64,000 nt of DNA from CAWAND01 sp963783335 (GCA_963783335.1 CAWAND010000004.1:1-64000), one strand, 5' to 3'. Numbered from the stretch's first letter, positions 46,956 through 56,565 are shown. The notes: generated by a model not told the origin, from the letters alone. Program-made: numbers and translations.

Positions 46956-48170
46956 ATGCGTGTGCTCATTCCGAACCACTTCCCTTTGGAAGGTTCGGGC
47001 AGCGGCATCTACACTCAGAACGTCGCCCGAGAGCTGGTGGCCAAAGGTCACCAGGCTTTGACCATCTGCCCCGACCACCAAGAAGAAGCCGGTTATCCGT
47101 TCGAGACGCGGACAATTCTCTTCACCCCGGATGAGGGGGCGGAGGCCGACGCGGCTCGCCTGCCGTTCAACTTCCCGTGCTTCACCACCCATCCGCGCAG
47201 CAGCACCACTTTCGCTGATCTGGACGCCGAACAGCGCGCCGCCTACGTTCAAGCCTTCCAGTCGGCGATCGACGATGCCGTGGCTGACTGGAAACCGGAT
47301 GTGATCCACGCCATGCATCTGTGGGTCACGGGCTACGCCGCCACCAAAACCGGAGTGCCCACCGTGGCCACCGCCCACGGCACCGATCTGATGGGGTTCA
47401 AGCGCTACGCCGACTGGCGCGAGCTGGCTCTGGAGGGCGTCCGCAAAACACCGGCGGTGATCGCCATTTCGCGCCAGGTTGCCGCGGATACCAGCGAACT
47501 GTACGACGTTCCCCAGGAGAAGATTCGCCTGATCATGAATGGGTTCGACGAATCGATCTTCCACACCATGGTGTTGGATCGGACGACAGTGCTGCGTGAG
47601 TTCGGGATCGGGGAGCCCCCACGCGCCTTGATCATGTTCGTGGGGAAGCTGACCAAGTTCAAGGGCATCGACGTGCTGCTCGATGCGGCTGCCATTTACG
47701 AGGCGGCCCTGCCGGGGGTCATGACCCTGATCATCGGGGAAGGGGAGCTTCACGATCAACTACGGCTCCGGGCCGCCGACCTTCATCTGAAACAGGTGCA
47801 TTTCCTGGGACAGCAGCCACAGTCGGAGATCGCCCGATTGCTCAACGTGGCTGATCTTTCCATTGTTCCTTCCCGGGTGGAGCCCTTTGGTCTGGTGGCG
47901 GTGGAAGCGCTGGCCTGCGGCACGCCGGTCGTCGCCACCAACGCCGGCGGGCTGCCGGACTTCATCAACCAGGACGTCGGCTGGCTGGTCGAGGTAGACG
48001 ACCCCGACGGCCTGGCGCAGGCGGTCATCGAGGCCGTCCAATCCGATGCCCGATCCAAAAAAGGTCTCTTTGCCGCCGACTATGCCAGCCAGCACTTTGC
48101 GTGGTCCCAACAGGTGGACAAGATGGTTGACGTTTATCACGAGGTGCTGGGTGGCGATGAGCTGGTATAG
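46956..48170 (+). CDS. GT4-family glycosyltransferase
   Basis: 404 residues with the GT-B fold. The N-terminal acceptor half starts MRVLIPNHFPLEGSGSGIYT. The donor half shows FVGKLTKFKGIDVLLDAA, LIIGEGELHDQLR, and SRVEPFGLVAVEALACGTPV with the E-x7-E signature. A VTGYAATKTGVPTVATAHGT block lies in the first half. It starts a three-gene run of glycosyltransferases (46.9-51.5 kb) and is preceded by a CRP-like site. Donor and acceptor are unknown. It is probably cytoplasmic or peripheral to the membrane. Confidence 0.9.
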   Translation: MRVLIPNHFPLEGSGSGIYTQNVARELVAKGHQALTICPDHQEEAGYPFETRTILFTPDEGAEADAARLPFNFPCFTTHPRSSTTFADLDAEQRAAYVQAFQSAIDDAVADWKPDVIHAMHLWVTGYAATKTGVPTVATAHGTDLMGFKRYADWRELALEGVRKTPAVIAISRQVAADTSELYDVPQEKIRLIMNGFDESIFHTMVLDRTTVLREFGIGEPPRALIMFVGKLTKFKGIDVLLDAAAIYEAALPGVMTLIIGEGELHDQLRLRAADLHLKQVHFLGQQPQSEIARLLNVADLSIVPSRVEPFGLVAVEALACGTPVVATNAGGLPDFINQDVGWLVEVDDPDGLAQAVIEAVQSDARSKKGLFAADYASQHFAWSQQVDKMVDVYHEVLGGDELV

Positions 48171-48206
48171 GCCTCTCGACCCGATTCGATCCCCAAGGAG
48201 GACGGC

Positions 48207-49526
48207 GTGAACTTATCTTCACACCCCAAGATCGCCCTGGCCGTGATCACGCGCCACTTGGATGATCCGGATCTGATCATAAGATTCCTTGATAACGCCG
48301 ATCACTTCGAACATCCTGTGGATCGAATCATCGGCGCCTACAGCCACAGCTTCGTCCCGTCGGCGATTTCGGCGATCAGCCGGCGCGTTCGCATGGACGT
48401 GCTTCAAGCCTCAGATGACCCCGGCCTGCGGGACCGACTCCGGGCCGGTGGCTTGGAGGCGAGCGCCGTGGATGACCTGCTGGCGAAGCCGAGCTGGGCG
48501 CGCCACCAGCAGGTCCCTTATTCGGCCTACCGCAACGCCATCCTGCTGCATGCGCTTATCGAGGGCATGGATGTGGTCATATTCTTCGACACGGATGTGT
48601 ATCCCAAGGTGCTGACGGGGGTCCAAGACGGCACACCAAGCTTCCGCCAGGTGGACTTTGTGGGCGCGCACATCAGCTCGCTGGCCAGGAAAGGGGTCGT
48701 CGCCACCACCAGTGAGTACTCCGGCTACTACATCATCCCGCCGATGGCCTTCGACGGCCTTGATCAGCTGCTGACGGGGCTCGGCAAGCAGAAGGCGCTG
48801 GCCTATGTCAACTCGAGCCCGCATCACCAGTGTTTGAATCTGGGGGACGTGGGTCCGAGACATTCCCAGCCGACCAACAAACCTCTGGGCGGCAATCTTG
48901 GCTTGGGACTGCGACATCCCGAAGCCCTGTCGCTGTTCTACTCAACGACCTATGTGTTCGAGGACCAATGCATCATGGGTCGCGGCGAGGACACCCTGCT
49001 TGGCCGCGCGATTTCCAAGGCTGGCCGGGGCATCGTCGACGTTGACCTGCCGGTCTTCCACGACACGTATCCCGGCTTTCCCGCAGTGCCGGACATCGGT
49101 CAAGAGGAGATCCGAACCCGCTTCTACCACGCCTGCTTGGGTTGGATCGGGCGTAATCCATTTCTCACCTGGTTTCGGGATCAGAGCGGCGAACTCCCAG
49201 TGTCCTTTGAGGAAGCCATCCAGCAGCAGCGGATGGGCTTGCAGACAGGCGGGCCGAAGGCCGCCCGGGTCTTCGACGACCCCCGCTTTGCGAGATTAGG
49301 CCAGGCGTTGGAAGCGTCGCTGCGCGAGCTGCCTGTCGCCATCCGGCGCTACGAGCGGCTGATGGCCGGCTGGGATGCTTTCCTTAGAACCTTCTATTCT
49401 GGGCGTGGTCGAGACGCCGTGGCCGGCCCGCCTGAGGATGCCCCGCTGTTGACACCCGAGAGCGGGTGGGCAGGGACGGTCGGTCCGGACGGGGAGTCGG
49501 TTGCCAGCCCGCCAGTTGTAGTGTAA
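48207..49526 (+). CDS. GT-A-fold glycosyltransferase-like protein
   Basis: 439 residues. The GTG at 48207 follows AGGAGG. The first half has a GT-A nucleotide-sugar layout: KIALAVITRHLDDPDLIIRF, then VVIFFDTDVYPK with the metal-binding D-x-D. A later GRGEDTLLGRAISKAGRG has the ED motif seen in GT2-like enzymes. It is not a standard GT2 throughout, and I cannot name a subfamily. It starts 36 bases after the GT4 gene and precedes the cNMP-domain glycosyltransferase, so the three may act on one glycan. Confidence 0.72.
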   Translation: MNLSSHPKIALAVITRHLDDPDLIIRFLDNADHFEHPVDRIIGAYSHSFVPSAISAISRRVRMDVLQASDDPGLRDRLRAGGLEASAVDDLLAKPSWARHQQVPYSAYRNAILLHALIEGMDVVIFFDTDVYPKVLTGVQDGTPSFRQVDFVGAHISSLARKGVVATTSEYSGYYIIPPMAFDGLDQLLTGLGKQKALAYVNSSPHHQCLNLGDVGPRHSQPTNKPLGGNLGLGLRHPEALSLFYSTTYVFEDQCIMGRGEDTLLGRAISKAGRGIVDVDLPVFHDTYPGFPAVPDIGQEEIRTRFYHACLGWIGRNPFLTWFRDQSGELPVSFEEAIQQQRMGLQTGGPKAARVFDDPRFARLGQALEASLRELPVAIRRYERLMAGWDAFLRTFYSGRGRDAVAGPPEDAPLLTPESGWAGTVGPDGESVASPPVVV

Positions 49527-49654
49527 GAAACAGTCGCCGGGCGTTTCGCCCACCGCCTGCACCCCCAGCCAGCGGCGCCTTTCCGAGGTGCCCTGGTTCA
49601 GTCCAGGACGACCGTGGGCGCCGAAATCGCGGCGATGAAGGGACAGCCTGACCG

Positions 49655-51466
49655 ATGAAGACGATTATGGTTATCCCCACCTATTGGTCCCGTGAGGCAG
49701 CCGTCGGCTGGCAGCCTGGGGATGCCGTCTACGATCACCCCACACCCCTCGATCAGGAAGGCACCCTGGCCCGGGCGCTGGAGTCCTTGCACACCCTCAA
49801 GGACAAGGATTTCTCCTTGGTCGTGCTGGCGTGTTCGACGGCGCCGGACATCGAAGACCAGGTCGAGGCGCGCGTGCGCGAGATCGTCAGCGCGCAAGAT
49901 CCTCCGGTGGAGACCTACGTCATCTCCCATTCGCACCTGGCAAACATGCATGCGGCCTTGCATGAGGCTGAAGCAGACCCCCTCACGCCAGTGTTGTCCC
50001 TCAGGGGCTACTCAAACATTCGCAACATGTGTCTGTACATTCCCTATGTGTTGGGCGCCGAGGTGGCGGTGCTCATCGATGATGATGAGTTTTTCGACGA
50101 CCCCGGATTCATGGCCAAGGCCGGTGAATTTGTCGGCACGCGCTTCATGGGCCAGACCATCGACGCGGTGGCCGGCTTTTACGTAAACGCCAAGGGAACC
50201 TACTACGACGACGTCCCCAGCGAGATTCACTGGATGACCTACTGGGACCGGTTCGGCAGCAAGCGCGAGGCGTTCGACAAGATCATCCCGGGAGAACCGC
50301 GGCTCAAAGTCACCCCCTTTGCGTTTGGCGGCTGCATGGTGATACACCGGGCGCTGTTCCGCACGGTGCCGTTCGACCCCCGCGTGACGCGCGGGGAGGA
50401 TACCGACTACGTGCTCAATGCCCGGATGTATGGGTTCTCCGTCTTTCTCGACAACCAACTCTATGTCCAGCACAGACCGCCGAGCGGCCATTCTCCAACC
50501 TGGCAGCGCTTCCGCGAAGACATCTTTCGTCTGCTCTACTCGAGAGCCAAGATCCAGGGCCAAACACAAGAGGTCAACATGTCTCTGGTCGAGGCGGAGG
50601 ATCTCGACCCGTATCCGGGCGAGTTCCTCAAAGACACGCTGGATGACAAGATTCTGAAGACCAATCTCATCCTGGCCCTGGATTACCTGACCGACGACCG
50701 GGTGGAGGATGCCAAGGAGACCATTCGCAACATCTGGTTGGCGAACACCAAGGCCATCCCGGAAGACAATCCGTTCCAGGCCTACCTCGAGTTTCAACGC
50801 AGTTGGACCGCCCTGCGCAAGCTGACCACCCGCCAGCTGGGCGACGAAATGGCGGAGATCATTCAGGCCGGTCGAGTGGTCAGAATATCGGAGCAGCAGG
50901 CCCACCTGGCCATGCGCGCCGAGTTCATGCGCTCCAACCATGAAGATGCGTTGTCTCAACTGCAGGGCTTTCCGCTCTTCGCCGGGCTTGGAATACAACA
51001 GGTGCAGGCGTTGCTCATGATCGGCGAACGGGTGCTCTTCAATCAGGGCGACGTGGTCGTGAAAGATGGGTCCAGAGAGCGAAACCTGTTTGTGATCCTG
51101 AAAGGCAAGGCGCGCATCTCGTTGACTACCCAATCCGATGAGGAGGTGGTCCTGGCGGACGTCGGGGTGGGTGAGACGTTCGGAGAAGCTTCCCTGCTGA
51201 TGAGTACCTCACCGCCGCCGACGGTTACGGCCCTCGAGCCGCTGGAAGTGCTGACCTTCCCGCTTCAGTCGCTCACTGCCCTCATGGCGACCGACAGCGA
51301 TCTGGCGGCCAAGCTCTGGCACCGCCTGGCACAGCTGTTGAGCGACCGCCTCCACAACTCCAATATGCGCTACTTGACCGAGATGCGCGAGGTGCCTGAC
51401 GTGGCCGACGACCTGGTCAAGACGCAGCCCCTCAACCAGCCGGACCAAGAAACGTCTCCCGAATAG
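49655..51466 (+). CDS. GT2-like glycosyltransferase fused to a cyclic-nucleotide-binding domain
   Basis: 603 residues in one clean frame. The GT-A part (about 1-330) has KTIMVIPTYW, VAVLIDDDEFFDDPGF (D-x-D), PFAFGGCMVIHRALF and RGEDTDYVLNARMYGF. A helical linker (about 330-435) leads to a cNMP-binding beta-roll (about 440-560): LFAGLGIQQVQALLMIGERV, FNQGDVVVKDGSRERNLFVI and GVGETFGEASLLMS. The phosphate-binding cassette keeps the Glu of FGE, but Pro (STSPPPTVTAL) stands where the Arg that grips the cyclic phosphate usually lies. The domain may therefore sense another ligand or none. A helical tail follows. Confidence 0.88.
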   Translation: MKTIMVIPTYWSREAAVGWQPGDAVYDHPTPLDQEGTLARALESLHTLKDKDFSLVVLACSTAPDIEDQVEARVREIVSAQDPPVETYVISHSHLANMHAALHEAEADPLTPVLSLRGYSNIRNMCLYIPYVLGAEVAVLIDDDEFFDDPGFMAKAGEFVGTRFMGQTIDAVAGFYVNAKGTYYDDVPSEIHWMTYWDRFGSKREAFDKIIPGEPRLKVTPFAFGGCMVIHRALFRTVPFDPRVTRGEDTDYVLNARMYGFSVFLDNQLYVQHRPPSGHSPTWQRFREDIFRLLYSRAKIQGQTQEVNMSLVEAEDLDPYPGEFLKDTLDDKILKTNLILALDYLTDDRVEDAKETIRNIWLANTKAIPEDNPFQAYLEFQRSWTALRKLTTRQLGDEMAEIIQAGRVVRISEQQAHLAMRAEFMRSNHEDALSQLQGFPLFAGLGIQQVQALLMIGERVLFNQGDVVVKDGSRERNLFVILKGKARISLTTQSDEEVVLADVGVGETFGEASLLMSTSPPPTVTALEPLEVLTFPLQSLTALMATDSDLAAKLWHRLAQLLSDRLHNSNMRYLTEMREVPDVADDLVKTQPLNQPDQETSPE

Positions 51467-51549
51467 AGCCCCAAGTTGGTGTTCGACGTTGGCCGACTCG
51501 GCGTCTAAGACTTGGGGTCTTCGGCGCAGGTCAATGGCAACCCCCACCC

Positions 51550-51620
51550 ATGTCATTGCGAGCGAGCAGGGCGAGCGAACCAATCGTTTGGGGGGCGCGA
51601 GATGACCCTCGGGCGCGCCG
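51550..51620. repeat. Dispersed repeat family A, copy 6
   Basis: ATGTCATTGCGAGCGAGCAG, GGCGAGCGAACCAATCGTTT, GGGGGGCGCGAGATGA. This copy shows the TGTCATTGCGAG end most fully, and it lies between two convergent genes. Confidence 0.75.
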
Positions 51621-51636
51621 CAAGGCCAATCGCCCC

Positions 51637-52585
51637 TCAGCCAGCCCCGGCCAACGCCGCCGCTCGCGCCACCGTCTCCAAAGCCTCCGGGGTCGGGGGA
51701 TCAACGATCAGCATCACCTCCTCCATCCCGGCCTCGGCGCAACAGCGCAGGCCATCCGCCAGTTGGTCCGCCGAGCCGCCCAGCAACTCCTCGTCTTCCG
51801 GCAGATTCACGGGCAGGCCCAACGCGCCTTCTAGCGAAGCCACCAGATGCGCCGAACGCCAGACCGTGGAGGGATCGCGGCGGAGTTCTCGGCAGATTTC
51901 GGTTACCCCGGCCGTCGACTTCTCGAAGTGCGGTAGATCGAGGGTGAATCCGTCCCAGTTCCACCCGTCGACATGCGGCAGGGCCGTATGCAGCATCTTT
52001 GGCCCCAGCGAACCGATCATCAGCTCCGGGCGGGGACGCACGGACGGCCGCGGCTCAAGGCTGGCTTCCACCTGGTAGTGCTCGCCCTTGCGGGCCACCT
52101 CTCCTGTCTCGAACAGATCCATCAGGATCGAAAGCGCTTCGGCGAAGCGCGAGACACGCGGCTCGAAGTCTGCGCCGACGGCGTCAAATTCGTCCTTGTT
52201 CCATCCTGCGCCCAGGCCAACCACCAGCCGGCCGCCGCTGATCTCATCGATCGTGGCCGCCTCATGGGCCACCATCACCGGTCGGCGCATGGCAATCGGC
52301 GTGACCATCGTCCCCAGCCGGATACTCTTGGTGGCCTCGGCCAGAGCGCCCAAGGTGGTCCAGGCCTCCCAGGGCCCAATGGCTTCTCCTGTTGGTCCTT
52401 GGTAGTAAAGGTGATCCTCCGTCCACAGCGAGTTCAAACCCCAGCTCTTCGGCCGTTATCGCCAACCGGCGGATGTCCGACCAGCGGAATGGCTTCTGTG
52501 TGGTGTTGATTTGGAGACCGATCCGGGGACAGGCCAGCTTTGTATCGGGGAGGTGACTGGAACTCGGGGAATCTGCCGGGGACAT
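51637..52585 (-). CDS. Second LLM-class F420-dependent oxidoreductase, one frame break
   Basis: Repaired length is about 315 residues. The N-terminal frame from 52585 reads GLQINTTQKPFRWSDIRRLA and AITAEELGF. One extra G near 52432 (TTT-g-AACTCG) must be skipped to continue NSLWTEDHLYY. Family blocks follow: IRLGTMVTPIAMRRPVMVAH, EISGGRLVVGLGAGWNKDEF and RPRPELMIGSLGPKML. AGGAGG lies about 9 bases before the ATG at 52585. The substrate is unknown. It is divergent from the SHMT-like gene. Confidence 0.85.
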
Positions 52586-52923
52586 CGATTGTACGCCTCC
52601 TTCCTGGACTGACGGGGGGAAAGATTACACCAGCCACCGCGGACGGCGCAAATCGGCACGGGCACGCTGTCGCAATTCATGTCACCCTTCGGACTGGCGA
52701 ACCCAATGGTCGGGGCCGGTCAATTCGTACGGCATCTGTGGGAAGGATTGATGACCACTGGAGCCCTCTGACCAGGCTAGCGAATTGGCGTGGGCGTGCT
52801 ATTCTGGCCTTGTGTGATGGCCGTCAGCCTGGGATCACATAAGCCCCACAGGTGGACACAGGCTCGGCCCCAGCCCAATCTGTACTTGACCGATCCTAGC
52901 CAGGGGAAAGAAGGGAAGCGCAC
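52586..52923. other. Divergent intergenic region
   Basis: It should hold promoters for both the LLM gene and the SHMT-like gene. I see no repeat, no CRP-like palindrome and no convincing small gene. Confidence 0.5.
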
Positions 52924-54285
52924 ATGTCCGACGAAGTGGAATTCCCGGTCACCGAGGGACACGACCCTCAGGTGTTGGCGCAGGCCCACAAGATACTGGA
53001 GGCGTGTGCCTCTACGGAGGACATGGGCCAGGCGGTGCTGAGTGCGGTTGAGCGCAACAAATCGTGGCGCGGGGATCAGTGTGTCAACCTGTTGGCCCCG
53101 GAAGCTCCAACCAGTCCCACGGTGCGGTCGCTGCTGTCGGCCGAAGTGGGCATCCGGGCCGCTGAGGGGCATATCGGCCCGGGCAACCGCTGGTTCGTCG
53201 GGACCCGCTACATCGACGAACTGGAGGCCCTGTGCGTGGAGCTGCTCAAGCGGGCTTTTCACTCAGGCTTTGCTGACCATCGACTGCTGTCGGGCATGCT
53301 CGGCAATCTTACGGTTTACACCGCGCTCACCCAGCCGGGTGACGTGATCATGAGCATTCCTAAGCCGTTCGGGGGACACTCAAGCAACCGGCCGGATGGG
53401 CCGGCCGGAGTGCGCGGCCTTCGCATCGTAGATATCCCCTTCGATCCACAGGAGATGGCGGTCGACATCGATCAGTTTCGCAGGACGGCCCCGTTGGTCC
53501 GGCCGCGAGTGGTTTCACTTGGCGCCACCATGACGCTGTTCCCTTTTCCGATTCGCGAGATGGCGGAGGTGGTGGCAGAGTGGGGCGGTCACATCTATTT
53601 CGATGGCGCTCATCAGCTCGGCCTGGTCGCCGCCGGGTTGTTTCAGGACCCACTTCGTGAAGGTGCGGCGGTGATGACTGGATCGGCGGGAAAAACGTTC
53701 AGCGGCCCGCAGAGCGGGATCATCGTCTGGGATGATCCATCGCTCACGGCCGGGTTCTCAGAGGCGATCTTTCCGGTGCTGATCGCCACCCACCAGGTTA
53801 ACCGGGTGGCGGCGCTGGCCATGGCGGCGGCCGAGTTCATCGCCTACGGTGATGCCTACATGCGCCAGATTGTGGCCAACGCGCAGGCGTTGGGCGCGGC
53901 TCTGGATGCCCGCGGGATCCCCGTGCTGGGTGCTTCGCGTGGCTACACATTGACCCACCAGGTGATCGCCGACGTACGCCAGTTCGGGGGTGGCTTGGAG
54001 GTTGCCCGCCGCCTCGAGCGCGCCAATGTGATCGCCAACAAGAACCTCATCCCTGGAGACCGGCCGGAGGATTGGGATCATCCCGGCGGGCTGCGGATGG
54101 GCGCCATCGAGACCACCCGCCTGGGGATGAAGGAAGACGACATGGCGACGGTGGCCGATTTCATCGCCCGCGTTTTGGTCGAGGCGACGCCGCCAGAACA
54201 AGTCGTGGAGGACGTGATTGAGTTCCGCCAGCCGTTCCAGGATATGTATTACTCCTTTGCCCACGGCCTGCCGCCCAGCGACTGA
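52924..54285 (+). CDS. SHMT-like fold-type-I PLP enzyme
   Basis: 453 residues related to serine hydroxymethyltransferase: PTSPTVRSLLSAEVGIRAAE, VYTALTQPGDVIMSIPKPFG, IYFDGAHQLGLVAAGLF (PLP-ring Asp/His) and MTGSAGKTFSGPQSGIIVW (PLP Lys). In true GlyA the Lys follows a His (THKTL-RGP); here it follows Gly, so this is a divergent member, perhaps an aldolase or acting on alpha-substituted serine. The tail DHPGGLRMGAIETTRLGMKE, with the carboxylate-binding Arg, is kept. GGGAAG lies upstream of the ATG. It seems monocistronic. Confidence 0.82.
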   Translation: MSDEVEFPVTEGHDPQVLAQAHKILEACASTEDMGQAVLSAVERNKSWRGDQCVNLLAPEAPTSPTVRSLLSAEVGIRAAEGHIGPGNRWFVGTRYIDELEALCVELLKRAFHSGFADHRLLSGMLGNLTVYTALTQPGDVIMSIPKPFGGHSSNRPDGPAGVRGLRIVDIPFDPQEMAVDIDQFRRTAPLVRPRVVSLGATMTLFPFPIREMAEVVAEWGGHIYFDGAHQLGLVAAGLFQDPLREGAAVMTGSAGKTFSGPQSGIIVWDDPSLTAGFSEAIFPVLIATHQVNRVAALAMAAAEFIAYGDAYMRQIVANAQALGAALDARGIPVLGASRGYTLTHQVIADVRQFGGGLEVARRLERANVIANKNLIPGDRPEDWDHPGGLRMGAIETTRLGMKEDDMATVADFIARVLVEATPPEQVVEDVIEFRQPFQDMYYSFAHGLPPSD

Positions 54286-54476
54286 ACCACATATGGCGGG
54301 CGCCGCCGGCGATAGCTGGCGTCTCGCTCCCAGATCCATACAATAGCTTGTCCAGCAGCATAAGCCAGCCTTACTAGCAGCGGGAAGGGCGGTGAAGGGC
54401 CCTTACTCGCCAGCCGTGCGGAGGCTCAACCGCGGCGGGCTCGTGCCGTCACATCACCTTGAGGGAGGGGATAGGA

Positions 54477-55721
54477 ATGAACCAGAGTAGGTCTCAGTTC
54501 GCGAGAGGAATCCGCCGACGCGCATTGTGGTTGTTCTTGTTGCTGTGGCTGTCGGCCTGCAGCCTCTCGGTTCGGCCGGTGGAGAGCATCCCCACCGTCG
54601 ATCCGAACGCCACCCGCGAGACGAAGGCGCTTTTCATGAACCTTTGGATCCAGGCCAGGAGCGGCCACACGCTTTTCGGGCACCAGGACACGATGGTGCG
54701 CGGGGTGGGTTGGTCAGGGTACACAGGCAGATCCGATGTGCATGACGCGGTCGGCTCCTACCCGGCCGTGTACGGCTGGGACGTGAGCCAGATCGAACTC
54801 GGTGAGGATGGCAACGTGGATGGCGTGAGCTTTGACGACGTACGCACCGGGATCATCGATGCTTATCAGCGCGGTGGAGTTAACACCGTCAGCTGGCACA
54901 TGTTCAACCCCGTGACGGGCGGCAACTTCTACGATCTCGACGGACGGCCGGTGGAGAAAATCCTCTTCGACGCATCCTATCTGGCGCAGTACCGCCAATG
55001 GTTGGATCGCTTCGCAGATTTCGCGCTCAGTCTCCGATCGGGACCGACCGCCTGGAACCCGGACGATCACCTGGTGCCGATCGTTTTCCGGCCGTTCCAC
55101 GAGCACAACGCCGGCCAATTCTGGTGGGGTCATGGGCACGCCACGGAGGTCGAGTACCGGGCCCTGTGGCGCTTCACCGTTCAGTATCTGCGCGATGAGC
55201 GCGGCGTTCACAATCTGCTCTACGCGATCTCACCGGACGCCCGTGTCATGCCCCGAGCCTCGTTCATCAGCGGCAGCTACGCCAGCTACTCAGCTTTCAA
55301 GTCTGCCTATCTGTACGGCTACCCGGGGGATCCCTACGTGGACATCTTCGGTCTGGACGACTACTCCGACCCGCGTCAGAATCGCCAGACCGGCATGCAA
55401 GAGTCGATGCGATACCTGACCCAACTGGCCAACGAGCGCTCCGATCTCAAGATCCCGGCGATGACGGAAACCGGTTTCGACACGGTGCCCCCTGACTCTT
55501 GGTGGACGACGTTTCTGCTTCCATCCATCCGAGGCGCGCGGGGATCAAGCGCCGAGCAGATGGCCTGGGTGCTGATGTGGACCAACGGGGATGAGGCGCA
55601 CTTCAATGTGCCCTACAACCGCGATGACAGCTCAGACGACTTCCGGGCCTTCGCTGCCAGCCGGTTCATTTGGTTCCAGGACGACATCACGGTGAACATG
55701 TATCAGTGGCCGCCGGATTGA
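54477..55721 (+). CDS. GH26 beta-mannanase-like lipoprotein
   Basis: About 414 residues. A signal peptide ends LFLLLWLSAC (lipobox). The GH26 barrel shows GHTLFGHQDTMVRGVGW and VYGWDVSQIELGEDG. The acid/base Glu is in VFRPFHEHNAGQFWWG and the nucleophile Glu in KIPAMTETGFD. Family members cut beta-1,4-mannan. The enzyme should work outside the cell on plant or algal mannan. The ATG at 54477 has GGAGGGGATAGG upstream. The nearest sugar genes downstream are the MerR/ROK pair, 1.7 kb away. Confidence 0.92.
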   Translation: MNQSRSQFARGIRRRALWLFLLLWLSACSLSVRPVESIPTVDPNATRETKALFMNLWIQARSGHTLFGHQDTMVRGVGWSGYTGRSDVHDAVGSYPAVYGWDVSQIELGEDGNVDGVSFDDVRTGIIDAYQRGGVNTVSWHMFNPVTGGNFYDLDGRPVEKILFDASYLAQYRQWLDRFADFALSLRSGPTAWNPDDHLVPIVFRPFHEHNAGQFWWGHGHATEVEYRALWRFTVQYLRDERGVHNLLYAISPDARVMPRASFISGSYASYSAFKSAYLYGYPGDPYVDIFGLDDYSDPRQNRQTGMQESMRYLTQLANERSDLKIPAMTETGFDTVPPDSWWTTFLLPSIRGARGSSAEQMAWVLMWTNGDEAHFNVPYNRDDSSDDFRAFAASRFIWFQDDITVNMYQWPPD

Positions 55722-56319
55722 GCGGAGAGGTCCCCGCTGGAGGCTGTCAATGCGGGCGGTCAGCTCGGCGAACACAGGATCGTCCCCGACGGGGCTCGAC
55801 GAGCCGCTGCCCAGGCTGAAGCGACTTGTGAAATTTGTCACATTCAGTGACGAAGAATCGGCCAGAGGCGACAGATCGGCGGGCGACGTGGCCGGGAACG
55901 GGTTGACCTGGTGGGACTGAAGCGGGGTGAGATGGCAAGCGGGGTCCGACTAGGGACAGTCATCGGCCGTTGCCGGCAAAGTCAAAACGGAAACAGCCGC
56001 CAGGAGCGCGGCTGTGATCAATTCCAGGAGTATTCGCATGATGCGCCCCCTTGCTCCGTGGAGGACCCGCTGGTGCCGGGGTCCTGTTTGTGATGTCGAG
56101 ACCTTAGCATGGAGGGGAACGGAAGTCACCAGGTCCGAGAAGTGACGTCGCATCGCGCGTCTTGGCGGACAACAGATTGGATCGAAGAGCCCAACCCGAA
56201 GGCAGGGTTAAGGGTCTGCGGCTGATTGAGCTGTGGCAATAACCTGCCCTTGCCTAAGCAGTCATTGACAATGGCAAATCATGTAATTACACTGTAAGCA
56301 CGCCACTCGGGAGGTGCGC
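55722..56319. other. Intergenic region with CRP-like site 4
   Basis: TTGTGAAATTTGTCACATTC (core TGTGA-N6-TCACA, 55827-55842) lies 105 bases after the mannanase stop and 478 bases before the antitoxin gene. A minus-strand start MRILLELITAALLAAVSVLT with only nine more residues (56039-55950) looks like a bare signal peptide and is not called as a gene. Nothing else is seen. Confidence 0.5.
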
Positions 56320-56565
56320 ATGAGCAGAAAGATCTTCAGGGCAGGCAACAGCTTGGTTGTTTCCTTGCCCAGGGAGGCGATTGAGGCGCTGGGGGCGGAA
56401 GAAGGGTCGGAGATCATCCTGGACATCGACCGCGAGGGGCGGCGCGTGGTCTTGCTCCCCGCGGATAAGGGCTCATACGGCGTCGACAAGGCCTTTGGCC
56501 GCCAGGTGGCCGAGTTTATCGAGGCCTACCGGCCCGCTCTGGAAGCTCTCTCTGGAACGGAATGA
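56320..56565 (+). CDS. AbrB/MazE-type antitoxin
   Basis: About 81 residues with a swapped-hairpin AbrB DNA-binding domain: RKIFRAGNSLVVSLPREAIE, then ALGAEEGSEIILDIDREG. The C-terminal half (AFGRQVAEFIEAYRPALEAL) is the likely toxin-neutralising part. The ATG at 56320 has GGGAGG directly upstream. The stop overlaps the toxin start by 4 bases (ATGA), as is usual in toxin-antitoxin pairs. It probably represses its own promoter. Confidence 0.88.
   Translation: MSRKIFRAGNSLVVSLPREAIEALGAEEGSEIILDIDREGRRVVLLPADKGSYGVDKAFGRQVAEFIEAYRPALEALSGTE

Noticed and set aside
49655..51466. Calling the GT2 fusion a cAMP-activated enzyme
   Set aside because: The Arg that holds the cyclic phosphate is missing, so cAMP binding cannot be claimed from sequence.
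55950..56039. Tiny secreted peptide (29 residues with a signal-like start)
   Set aside because: Almost the whole peptide is the hydrophobic segment. Only nine residues follow, and neighbours give no support.
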